15,747 nucleotides of DNA. It comes from an uncultured Collinsella sp. (GTDB taxonomy: Bacteria > Actinomycetota > Coriobacteriia > Coriobacteriales > Coriobacteriaceae). The translations under genes and the position numbers were made by a program. The DNA is taken from the NCBI GenBank assembly GCA_902479205.1, contig CABSNX010000018.1, positions 1 through 15,747 on the forward strand, in the 5' to 3' direction. Shown here piece by piece: positions 6,180 through 15,702 of this stretch. Numbering within the stretch: position 1 is the first letter of the stretch; each line of letters begins with the position of its first letter. The notes below the pieces were generated by a model, which was not told the DNA's origin, searched no databases, and worked only from the letters and a program-made list of their open reading frames with translations.

Positions 6180-7598
6180 CTAGCGGTCGGCGAGCGGCTT
6201 GTACTCCAGCGGCTCGATCACCGGACGATAGGCCGGGCGAATAATACGGTGCGCGCAGAAGAGCTCTTCCATGCGGTGTGCCGACCAGCCGGCCATGCGG
6301 GCGACGGCGAATAGCGGCGTAAAAAGCGTCTCGGGTACGCCGAGCATCTTGTAGATAAAGCCTGTGTACAGGTCGATGTTGGCGCAGATAGGCTTGGTCA
6401 TGCCGTGGTCGCGCATCACCTGCGGTGCCAGGCGCTCGATGCGCTCGATGAGCGCGAATTCCTCGCCCAGATCTTTCTTGGCAGCGAGCGAACGTGCGTA
6501 GTGGCGGCAGACCTCGGCGCGCGGGTCGCTCAGGGTGTAGACGGCGTGGCCCATACCGTAGATGAGACCCGTGCCGTCGAAGGCCTGCTTGTCGAGAATC
6601 TTGCCCAGGTAGGCTGCGACCTCGTCCTCGTCCTCCCAATTGGAGACATGTGCACGGATGTCCTCGTGCATGGACACGACCTTGGCGTTGGCGCCGCCGT
6701 GGCGCGGGCCCTTGAGCGAGCCGATGGCCGCGGCGTAGGCGGAATACGGATCGGTGGCCGAGGAGGATAGTACGCGGCAGGCAAACGTGGAGTTGTTGCC
6801 GCCGCCGTGCTCGGCATGCAGCATGAGCATCACGTCGAGCAGCATGGCTTCGTCGCGGGTGAATGCCATGCCGCCGCGCAACACCTGCAGGATGGTCTCG
6901 GCGGTGGAGAGACCGGGCGTGGGATGCGGTACATGAACCTCGGAGCCGCGGCGCTTGGCGACCGAGGCCATATGCGCGAAGGCGGCGATGCGGGGGAGAC
7001 GGGCGAGCATGGAGATGGCGACATCGATTTCGTGCTCGGGTGTAATGGCGTCGGGCTCGGCGTCGAAGGCGTAGAGCAGCAGCACGGCGCGCTGAAGCAC
7101 ATTCATGATGCTCGACGACACCGTGGTCATGGGGAACTCGCGGACGTATTCGTCGCTCAGGTGCCTAAAAGCACCCAGACGTCCGCAAAAACCGTCAAGC
7201 TCTTCCTTGGTGGGCAGAGAGCCCGTAATGAGCAGATAGGCGACCTCTTCGTAGCCGTAGCGGTTCTCGGCCTGGGCGTTGTTGACCAGATCCTCGATGC
7301 TGTAGCCACGAAGCGTGAGTTTGCCCTGATCGGGCACGACCTTACCGTCGACCTTGTTGTAGCCGTGCACATCCGAGATGCGAGTGAGGCCCGCGACCAC
7401 GCCCGAGCCGTCGGCATTGCGCAGGCCGCGCTTGACATTGTGCTCAACAAATAGGCCCTCGTCATAAGGGTCAGTCGGCAGGCCATAGTAGAGATTTTCG
7501 CTTTCGGGCGAAATCTGGCGGCTCGCTTCGTAATCCAAGACCAGGCGGCTCAGGTGGTCGTCGAAGCGGTAATAGATTTTCTTGGCGTCGTAGGCCAT
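6180..7598 (-). CDS. gltA: citrate synthase
   Basis: Condenses acetyl-CoA with oxaloacetate to citrate (citrate/2-methylcitrate synthase family). The 472-residue product is somewhat longer than the common 370-430 owing to an N-terminal segment of about 60 residues before the core (RGLRNADGSGVVAGLTRISDVHGY). The catalytic triad is in place: the HAEHGGGNNST block with His261/His264, His351 in GMGHAVY, and Asp409 in NIDLYTG. The substrate arginine region and SLKGPRHGGANA are intact. Methylcitrate activity cannot be excluded. The start has AGGAG (7608-7604) five bases upstream. It lies 77 bases downstream of the ACT-domain gene on the same strand with no terminator between, so the two probably form an operon. 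No aconitase or isocitrate dehydrogenase is in view, so a glutamate-synthesis role is inferred. It ends in TAG. Confidence 0.95.
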   Translation of the reverse strand: MAYDAKKIYYRFDDHLSRLVLDYEASRQISPESENLYYGLPTDPYDEGLFVEHNVKRGLRNADGSGVVAGLTRISDVHGYNKVDGKVVPDQGKLTLRGYSIEDLVNNAQAENRYGYEEVAYLLITGSLPTKEELDGFCGRLGAFRHLSDEYVREFPMTTVSSSIMNVLQRAVLLLYAFDAEPDAITPEHEIDVAISMLARLPRIAAFAHMASVAKRRGSEVHVPHPTPGLSTAETILQVLRGGMAFTRDEAMLLDVMLMLHAEHGGGNNSTFACRVLSSSATDPYSAYAAAIGSLKGPRHGGANAKVVSMHEDIRAHVSNWEDEDEVAAYLGKILDKQAFDGTGLIYGMGHAVYTLSDPRAEVCRHYARSLAAKKDLGEEFALIERIERLAPQVMRDHGMTKPICANIDLYTGFIYKMLGVPETLFTPLFAVARMAGWSAHRMEELFCAHRIIRPAYRPVIEPLEYKPLADR

Positions 7599-7675
7599 GC
7601 GCGCTCCTCTCCGGGCCGCATCGGGGTGACTTGCATGGGCATGCGCGCGTCAGGCTATCCCCAGCGGCTTGCTCG

Positions 7676-7963
7676 CTACAGGCGGTACATAAAGTTGAAG
7701 ACGTCCTCGCGCTGGATGGACACGTTGACGCCCGAAAGCTCGCCGGCCTCGGCCAGCGCCTTCTGCAGCTCGGCGAAGTCGAGCTTGGACTCGGCGGTAT
7801 CGGCCAGCATGGTCATGGTGAAGATGTCCTCGATAATGGACTGCGTGATGTCGCGGATGTCGACGTTGGCCTCGCCTAGGACACGGGTGACGCCGGCGAC
7901 GATGCCGGGGCGGTTCTTGCCAAGGACGGTGATGACGATACGGGAGGACGAGATCTCGGCCAT
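7676..7963 (-). CDS. ACT domain protein (UPF0237 / COG3830 type)
   Basis: A 95-residue single-ACT-domain protein beginning MAEISSSRIVITVLGKNRPG. The first strand and the conserved GKNRPGIVAGVTRVLGE turn-helix, then ANVDIRDITQSI and the third strand IFTMTMLADT, are the classical beta-alpha-beta-beta-alpha-beta ACT layout. ACT domains usually bind amino acids or related small ligands and form dimers; stand-alone members of this family have no settled function. The start has AAAGGG (7974-7969) upstream. The gene is first in a likely two-gene minus-strand operon with citrate synthase, which suggests a regulatory or sensing link to citrate or amino-acid synthesis (inference). A dyad covers its apparent -10. 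It ends in TAG. Confidence 0.88.
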   Translation of the reverse strand: MAEISSSRIVITVLGKNRPGIVAGVTRVLGEANVDIRDITQSIIEDIFTMTMLADTAESKLDFAELQKALAEAGELSGVNVSIQREDVFNFMYRL

Positions 7964-8010
7964 GGGAAACCCTTTCGCGTGATTGCGGCGCGCGCGGGGC
8001 GCTCCGCTAC

Positions 8011-8033
8011 GGTACAGTGTTCATCATTGTACC
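8011..8033 (-). promoter_or_regulatory. promoter -10 with overlapping dyad (operator candidate) for the ACT-gltA operon
   Basis: On the minus strand TACAAT (8031-8026) is a near-consensus -10; the -35 about 17 bases upstream (TGCCCT, 8054-8049) is weak. The same bases form an interrupted palindrome: GGTACA (8011-8016) and TGTACC (8028-8033), with TG/CA pairing further in (8018-8019 with 8025-8026) around a five-base centre. A regulator dimer bound here would block the promoter. The binding protein is unknown. Confidence 0.5.
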
Positions 8034-8177
8034 TGTCTGGCGCAAAAAAGGGCACCTTTGCTGCGGCGTTACACGTCTGCAACATGGGAGAAGGGGCAAA
8101 GGCACCCGTTTGCCGCGATTCGTCGTGTCGTCTGCCGTGCCTTGGGCGCGATGCACAACGCAAAGACCGTGAACCTT
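8034..8177. other. divergent intergenic region between the ACT and rpmE promoters
   Basis: No gene seen. It contains two similar stretches 50 bases apart, GGCACC..TTTGC at 8051 and GGCACCCGTTTGC at 8101, and an inverted CCTTTGC/GCAAAGG pair (8055-8061 and 8096-8102). These may be worn copies of another intergenic repeat. Confidence 0.4.
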
Positions 8178-8283
8178 TTGTGGGACACGCGGCGCCGTGG
8201 TACCATAGCCGAGTTTGTTGTCTTGGTCGGAAACCAAGACGCCTTATGCGCTGATCGGTAACCAGCGCCTGACCAATAAGGAG
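8178..8283 (+). promoter_or_regulatory. rpmE promoter and two-stem leader (ribosomal leader candidate)
   Basis: TTGTGG (8178-8183), a 17-base spacer and TACCAT (8201-8206) form a plausible sigma-A promoter. The leader then shows two perfect stem-loops: GTCTTGGT/ACCAAGAC (8220-8227 with 8233-8240, loop CGGAA) and GCGCTG/CAGCGC (8248-8253 with 8263-8268), before the Shine-Dalgarno AAGGAG (8278-8283). There is no T-tract, so control would act on translation. Leaders bound by L31 are known in several bacterial groups; whether this matches one needs a covariance search. Confidence 0.55.
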
Positions 8284-8290
8284 TCCTACC

Positions 8291-8716
8291 ATGAAGCAGG
8301 GTATCCATCCCCAGTATGTCGAGTGCACGGTGACGTGCTCCTGCGGCAACACCTTCAAGACGCACGCTACCGTGTCCGAGATGAAGGTCGAGCTTTGCAA
8401 CGAGTGCCACCCGTTCTACACCGGCCAGCAGAAGTTCGTCGACACCGGTGGACGCGTCCAGCGCTTCGCCGACAAGTTCGGTGGCGCCGCTGCCGCCCAG
8501 CTCAAGAAGGCCGAGGAGGCCAAGGCCGCCAAGGCCGCCAAGGCTGCTGAGGCCGAGGCCGCTCGCAAGGCCGCCGCTGAGGCTAAGGCTGCCGAGAAGG
8601 CTAAGCGTGCCGCTAAGTTCGCCGAGGAGGCTGCCAAGCAGGCTGCCGAGGCTCCCGCAGAGGCTCCCGTCGAGGAGGCCGCTGCCGAGGCCGAGACTAC
8701 CGAGGCTGCTGAGTAA
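8291..8716 (+). CDS. rpmE: 50S ribosomal protein L31 with long Ala/Lys/Glu-rich tail
   Basis: L31 bridges the large and small ribosomal subunits. Residues 1-64 are an ordinary L31 of the zinc-binding (C+) type: Cys16, Cys18, Cys36 and Cys39 (CSCGN and CNECHP), then FYTGQQKFVDTGGRVQRFADKFG. Standard L31 is about 65-90 residues; here a further 77 residues follow, almost entirely Ala, Lys and Glu with some Arg. The first part (AEEAKAAKAAKAAEAEAARK) is likely helical and basic to mixed; the last 25 or so residues are acidic with prolines (APAEAPVEEAAAEAETTEAAE). The start follows AAGGAG by 7 bases. It ends in TAA and has its own promoter and terminator. I read the tail as real, because codon use and frame are unbroken. 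Confidence 0.95.
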   Translation: MKQGIHPQYVECTVTCSCGNTFKTHATVSEMKVELCNECHPFYTGQQKFVDTGGRVQRFADKFGGAAAAQLKKAEEAKAAKAAKAAEAEAARKAAAEAKAAEKAKRAAKFAEEAAKQAAEAPAEAPVEEAAAEAETTEAAE

Positions 8717-8749
8717 ATAGCTCGCCGCGGAAACACTCGCATTCATGGC

Positions 8750-8793
8750 ATAAGGGCCGCGCATCCATTTGGGTGCGCGGCCCTTATCTTTTT
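8750..8793 (+). terminator. intrinsic terminator of rpmE
   Basis: ATAAGGGCCGCGCA (8750-8763) pairs perfectly with TGCGCGGCCCTTAT (8774-8787), with three further pairs closing an ATTT loop. CTTTTTATT follows. A very strong stem, and nearly symmetrical. Confidence 0.95.
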
Positions 8794-8799
8794 ATTGGG

Positions 8800-8856
8800 G
8801 CAAGCTAGCCCGTCCCCATTGCACCAGGTTGGTGCGAAGGGGACAGGTTGGCTTGC
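8800..8856. repeat. long imperfect hairpin of the GGGGAC family
   Basis: Arms 8800-8826 and 8830-8856 pair at about 25 of 27 positions (three G-T pairs, two mismatches) around a three-base loop. The outer ends are GCAAGC/GCTTGC, the middle is GTCCCC/GGGGAC and the inner part TTGCACCA/TGGTGCGA. It shares only the GGGGAC core with the 31-bp unit. It begins seven bases after the rpmE terminator. Confidence 0.8.
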
Positions 8857-9058
8857 ACCAAATGGCAGAGAGAGGCAGCGTTTTCCCAGATAAAACCTGA
8901 CAAAATAAACCAGTCCCTTTTTGGCAGGCTGTCGTAGTTATTACGTGGTCGAGCGTGTCGACCGCATAGGCGGCGCCTTGTTTGGCTAAAGTACAAATAT
9001 CTGTGTTTAACTCGTCCAAGGTTTCATGCCACGGGCGATGGCCAAAAAGGAAAACAAC
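8857..9058 (+). promoter_or_regulatory. secA upstream region with one dyad
   Basis: No gene seen. The best structure is GGTCGA-GCGTG-TCGACC (8947-8963, extendable to 8945-8965), an operator-like dyad about 95 bases before secA. A TACAAA at 8992-8997 might be a -10, but no -35 fits. The secA Shine-Dalgarno is AAAAAGG ending at 9050. Confidence 0.35.
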
Positions 9059-11865
<2,807 letters not shown>

Positions 11866-11866
<1 letters not shown>

Positions 11867-13014
11867 TGGCCGAGGCTCTAGAGGTAACGCCCGCCGAGTT
11901 GGACGCGTTTGCGGACCGACTCGCCGAGGTCGAGTCGTATCTCCATTTGGACGAGAAGCGCACCCGCGTAACGGAGCTCGAGGCCAAAAGCGTCGCCCCG
12001 GGCTTTTGGGACGACGCCGATGCCGCTCGCGTCACGATGGAGGAGATTGCGCGCGCCAAGGAGGACATCGCCGCCGTGGATACCGCGCGCGGTGAGCTTT
12101 CCGATGCTCGCGCCGCGTTGGAGCTTGCCGAGGAAATGGGCGATGACCCCGATGCCGCTGCGCTGCGTGAGGAGGCTGCTGCTACGGCGGAGCGCCTATC
12201 CCGCGCCATCGATGAGCTTGAACTTGCGAGCTGGTTTACCGGGGAGTTCGACCATGGCGACGCGATTGTGACCATCAAGCCCGGGCAGGGCGGTTTGGAG
12301 GCCCAAGACTGGACCTTCATGCTCTTTAAGATGTACATGAAGTACTGCCAGCGCCGCGGTTGGAAAGTCACCATCAACGATTGCCCCGCGGCCGAGGTTA
12401 TCGGCATTGATCGCGCGACCTTTACCGTCGAGGGCAAGGACGCCTTTGGCATGCTACGCGCCGAGGCCGGTGTGCACCGCCTGGTGCGTATTAGTCCCAC
12501 CGATGATAAGAAGCGCCGTCAGACTACGTTTGCTGGCGTCGAGGTCATTCCCGTACTGCCCGATGATATCGACATCGAGATTAGTCCCGATGACATTCGC
12601 GTCGACGTGTACCATGCAAGTGGCCCGGGCGGCCAGGGTGTCAACACCACCGACTCCGCCGTGCGCGTGACGCATTTCCCCAGCGGTATCGTGGTTACGT
12701 GTCAAAACGAGCGCAGCCAGATTCAAAACAAGGCCGCTTGCATGCAGATCCTCAAGGCCCGTCTGTACGAGATTGAGCTCGAAAAGCGCGCCGAGGCCCT
12801 GGATGAGATTCGCGGACCCAAGACCACAATTGGTTTTGGCAACCAGATCCGCAGCTATGTGCTCTACCCGTACCAGATGGTTAAGGACCTGCGTACGGGC
12901 GTGGAGACCAGCAACGTCGAGGCAGTTCTTGACGACGGCGACCTGGATCCGTTTGTAATCGGCTATCACCGTTGGGCTACCGGCAACGCTGACGCGGAGG
13001 CCCCGTCTGCCTAA
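11866..13014 (+). CDS. prfB: peptide chain release factor 2, with SPT in place of SPF
   Basis: RF2 frees the finished peptide at UAA and UGA codons. The 382-residue product has the catalytic GGQ at 255-257 (SGPGGQGVNTTDSAVRVTH) and an RF2-like flow throughout. The stop-codon recognition tripeptide, normally Ser-Pro-Phe, reads Ser210-Pro211-Thr212 (RISPTDDKKRRQTTF); the codons AGT CCC ACC at 12493-12501 are unambiguous. There is no in-frame stop near codon 25, so the programmed +1 frameshift that autoregulates prfB in E. coli and Bacillus is absent (CTC CAT TTG at that point). The start overlaps the secA stop, with AGGA (11855-11858) as Shine-Dalgarno. secA-prfB adjacency is common in Gram-positives. 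It ends in TAA, a codon both release factors read. Other RF2 residues look normal, so loss of function is not implied. Confidence 0.95.
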
Positions 13015-13078
13015 ACCGCTCGGTTTATGTGGGAATGGATCAAGGCTTTCCGAGCAGAACGGTTTTGCATCCAGAACA

Positions 13079-13101
13079 TACCCTGCACAGGGGTGGTTTT
13101 T
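13079..13101 (+). terminator. short intrinsic terminator after prfB
   Basis: TACCCT pairs with GGGGTG (13079-13084 with 13090-13095, G-T at both ends) around a five-base loop, followed by GTTTTT to 13101. A second, bulged hairpin (GCTCGG 13018-13023 with CCGAGC 13050-13055) ends in TTTT at 13063-13066 and may help. Confidence 0.6.
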
Positions 13102-13115
13102 GTTGGGCGAATCGG

Positions 13116-13177
13116 TAGAATCGAATACAAGAAGAAGTTCAAAGCGCATCCGATGTGGTGCGCTTTTTTGAGGGAGG
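13116..13177 (+). promoter_or_regulatory. YitT gene promoter candidate and attenuator-like leader hairpin
   Basis: TAGAAT (13116-13121) resembles a -10; no good -35 is present. AAAGCGCATC (13141-13150) pairs with GGTGCGCTTT (13157-13166, one G-T), followed by a T-run to 13169 that touches the Shine-Dalgarno AGGGAGG (13171-13177). Because prfB already has its own terminator upstream, this one appears to lie inside the leader. Confidence 0.55.
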
Positions 13178-13181
13178 CAGC

Positions 13182-14072
13182 ATGGCATATCGTCTGGACA
13201 TCAAGCGCATTCTTTCGATGAACTTCTTTCACGATCTGCCCCAGATCATGTTGGGGTGTGCCTTGGCCGCCATCGCGACCGACCTGTTTTTGATTCCCAA
13301 CGGTCTTGCAGCCGGTGGCGTTACGGGCCTTGCGACGATTATCCAGGCGGTCGGCGCAGCGCGAGGCGTGTCGCTTCCCGTCGGTATCCAGACCATCGTC
13401 ATGAATGCCCTGCTGCTGCTGGTCGTTATGCGCGAGGGCGGCATGTTCTACGTGGTGCAGACGGCGACGGGCTTTGTGCTGCTGGGCTTCTTTACCGATC
13501 TGTTTGCCCCGTTTGTAGCGCCTCTGGCACATGCAGACCTGATGCTTCCCGCTATGTGGGGCGGCATTATCACGGGCATCGGTTACGGCATGGTGTTGCG
13601 CGCCGGCGCCAACACCGGCGGCTCGGACACGATTGGCCAAATCATCTCGCGTAATACCTCGTTGCCGGTGGGCTCGACCGTCATGGCAATCGACGTTGCC
13701 GTTTGTGCGGCATCGGCCCCGGTCTTCTCGCTCGAAAATGCTCTGTATGCAGGACTATCGATGGTGATCAGCGGCTATGTAATCGATGCCGTGGTCGATG
13801 GCGGCAATAAGCGCCGTATGGTGCTCATCATCTCGGACAATTTCCCCGATATCGCGGCCGACATCATGTATGGTCTAGGACGCGGCTGCACCAAATTAAA
13901 GGCGACCGGTATGTATTCGGGCGTCGAGAAGCCGGTGATCATGGTGATCGTTAGCCGTCGAGAGCTCAATACCCTCAAAACGATCGTGCGTGAGCGCGAT
14001 CCTCACGCAATTGTGACGGTCGCCGACGTTACGGAAGCCTTCGGTGAGGGATTCAAGGACATTAACGCGTAG
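13182..14072 (+). CDS. YitT family membrane protein (DUF161 + DUF2179)
   Basis: A 296-residue integral membrane protein of unknown function. Hydrophobic segments run at roughly 20-38, 42-60, 66-83, 88-108, 121-139 and 163-200; the conserved GGVTG (45-49) and RAGANTGGSD (140-149) are characteristic of YitT. From about 205 a soluble cytoplasmic DUF2179-type domain follows (RRMVLIISDNFPDIAADI... GMYSGVEKPVIMVIVSRREL), a ferredoxin-like fold thought to bind a small ligand or sit at the membrane face. The ATG at 13182 has AGGGAGG four bases upstream; the earlier in-frame ATG at 13155 lies within the terminator hairpin. It ends in TAG. The substrate is unknown and the neighbours do not help. Confidence 0.92.
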   Translation: MAYRLDIKRILSMNFFHDLPQIMLGCALAAIATDLFLIPNGLAAGGVTGLATIIQAVGAARGVSLPVGIQTIVMNALLLLVVMREGGMFYVVQTATGFVLLGFFTDLFAPFVAPLAHADLMLPAMWGGIITGIGYGMVLRAGANTGGSDTIGQIISRNTSLPVGSTVMAIDVAVCAASAPVFSLENALYAGLSMVISGYVIDAVVDGGNKRRMVLIISDNFPDIAADIMYGLGRGCTKLKATGMYSGVEKPVIMVIVSRRELNTLKTIVRERDPHAIVTVADVTEAFGEGFKDINA

Positions 14073-14093
14073 GCTGAATTTCGGTTTGCGGAC

Positions 14094-14163
14094 ATGATCC
14101 GTTTTCCTCCGTCCCCTACGGATCACCTGATCCCTTGGGGACGGAGGAAAACGGATCATTTTT
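14094..14163. repeat. REP-like inverted repeat, head-to-head pair of the 31-bp unit
   Basis: A reverse unit (14095-14125) and a forward unit (14128-14158) are separated by two bases. The outer 23 bases (14094-14116 and 14137-14159) are perfectly complementary, and an inner GGATC/GATCC stem closes the loop. The forward unit is identical to that at 2106-2136; the reverse one differs at three bases (GTA for CTT). Five T follow (14159-14163), so it can also serve as the terminator of the YitT gene. Confidence 0.88.
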
Positions 14164-14381
14164 GTGCCGGGGCGAGAGGCAGCCACCGCATCCAAAAGAC
14201 GTTCACATTGATAAACCGTTTCATCAGCGGTTCTGCCTGCTAAATTGTTCAAATAATGATAAAAACTCTGGTAAAGCCATCAGTTTCCAGCATAATGAAT
14301 GACGTACGTGCATTGCGGCTGTGTTGGGATTACCTTCGGTGCCGTGCGCATCTTGTCTTAAGAGGATGAAAGGAAGGCACA
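14164..14381 (+). promoter_or_regulatory. transketolase upstream region
   Basis: A locally AT-rich stretch without a gene. CATAAT (14291-14296) is the best -10, with CTGGTA 17 bases earlier as a poor -35. A small AACCG/CGGTT dyad lies at 14214-14232. The Shine-Dalgarno is AAAGGAAGG (14369-14377). Confidence 0.4.
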
Positions 14382-15212
14382 ATGAGCGACGAAGAGCTCA
14401 AAAAGGTTGCCAACGAGGTAAGGAAGGGCATCGTCACCGGCGTGCACGCTGCCAAGTCCGGCCATCCGGGCGGTTCGCTCGGCGCTGCCGACATCATGAC
14501 CTATTTGTACTTTGAGGAAATGAACGTCGACCCGGCCGATCCCCGCAAGGCCGATCGCGACCGCTTTGTGCTCTCCAAGGGTCATTGCGCTCCGGGCCTG
14601 TACGCCGTGCTCGCCGAGCGCGGGTTCTTCCCCAAGGAGGACCTCGAGACGCTGCGCCATATCGGCAGCCACCTGCAGGGTCACCCCAACATGAACGACA
14701 CTCCGGGCGTCGACATGTCCACTGGCTCGCTCGGCCAGGGCATTTCCGCCGCCGTGGGCATGGCCGTTGCCGCTAAGCACTGGGGAGATACTTACCGCAC
14801 GTACGCCCTGCTGGGCGATGGTGAGAGCGAGGAGGGCCAGGTCTGGGAGGCCGCCATGTTTGCCGGCAACCAGCAGCTCGACAACCTCTGCGTGATTGTT
14901 GACCACAATGGCCTGCAGATCGACGGCTCCGTCGAGGAGGTCAACGACCCCATGCCGCTCGCCGACAAGTTCCGCGCCTTTAAGTTCCACGTGGTGGAGC
15001 TCGCCGACGGCAACGACTTCGATCAGATTCGCGCCGCCTTTGCCGAGGCTCGCGCCACCAAGGGTCAGCCGACCGCCATTATCGCCGAGACCACAAAGGG
15101 CAAGGGCGTCTCCTTTATGGAGAACCAGGTTGGTTGGCACGGCAAGGCCCCCAACGATGAACAGTTTGAGCAGGCCATGGCAGAGCTCACGGCCGCCGGA
15201 GAGGAGCTCTAG
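14382..15212 (+). CDS. transketolase, N-terminal subunit
   Basis: With its partner, moves two-carbon ketol groups between sugar phosphates in the non-oxidative pentose phosphate pathway. The 276-residue product is a complete thiamine-diphosphate-binding (PP) half: KSGHPGGSLGAADIM near the N-terminus, LSKGHCAPGLYAVL, then HPNMNDTPGVDMSTGSLGQG, and the metal/TPP motif GDGESEEGQ beginning at 145 with Asn176 (DHNGLQ) ending the motif. Split transketolases are normal in many anaerobes and archaea. The start has AAAGGAAGG upstream. It ends in TAG, one base before the next ATG, so the two halves are coupled. A 1-deoxyxylulose-type function is unlikely given the motif layout. Confidence 0.95.
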   Translation: MSDEELKKVANEVRKGIVTGVHAAKSGHPGGSLGAADIMTYLYFEEMNVDPADPRKADRDRFVLSKGHCAPGLYAVLAERGFFPKEDLETLRHIGSHLQGHPNMNDTPGVDMSTGSLGQGISAAVGMAVAAKHWGDTYRTYALLGDGESEEGQVWEAAMFAGNQQLDNLCVIVDHNGLQIDGSVEEVNDPMPLADKFRAFKFHVVELADGNDFDQIRAAFAEARATKGQPTAIIAETTKGKGVSFMENQVGWHGKAPNDEQFEQAMAELTAAGEEL

Positions 15213-15213
15213 G

Positions 15214-15702
15214 ATGGCAGACGTCAAGAAAATCGCCACGCGCGTAAGCTACGGCGAGGCCCTCGTCGAGCTCGCCAACGAGCACGATGACTTTGTGGTC
15301 CTCGACGCCGACCTGGCCGCCGCCACGCAGACCGGCAAGTTCAAGGCAGCCCGCCCCGACCGCTTTTTCGATGTGGGCATTGCCGAGAGCAACCTGATGG
15401 GTGTTGCCGCCGGTATCGCAACCACCGGCCGCGTTGCCTTCGCGAGCACCTTTGCCATGTTTGCCGCCGGCCGCGCCTTTGAGCAGGTCCGCAATTCCAT
15501 CGGCTACCCGCACCTCAACGTCAAGATCGGTGCCACACACGCCGGTATCTCGGTGGGCGAGGATGGCGCCACGCACCAGTGCTGCGAGGATATCGCCCTT
15601 ATGCGCGTTATCCCCGGCATGACCGTGATCGTTCCCGCTGACGACGTAGAGGCCCGCGCCGTGACGCGCGCCGCCTACGAGTGCGACGGCCCTGTGTACA
15701 TG
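15214..15702 (+). CDS. transketolase, C-terminal subunit (3'-truncated by adapter)
   Basis: The first 163 residues of the pyrimidine-binding half of transketolase. It begins MADVKKIATRVSYGEALVEL, continues with LDADLAAATQTGKF, and has the conserved FFDVGIAESNLMGVAAGIA containing the glutamate that activates thiamine diphosphate, followed by ASTFAMFAAGRAFEQVRNSI and THAGISVGEDGATHQ. It stops at GPVYM, where the adapter begins; the usual continuation (R.GR...) and the C-terminal domain are missing from the contig only. The start overlaps the end region of the N-terminal subunit gene (TAG-G-ATG), with AGGAG inside that gene as Shine-Dalgarno. Confidence 0.95.

Noticed and set aside
8483..8713. 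Frameshift or assembly error explaining the long L31 tail
   Set aside because: The frame is continuous, codon use matches the gene, and stop, terminator and spacing are normal.
9026..9058. Earlier secA starts at ATG 9026 or 9038
   Set aside because: Neither has a Shine-Dalgarno, and the added residues (MPRAMAKKENN) are not SecA-like; 9059 has AAAAAGG eight bases before it.
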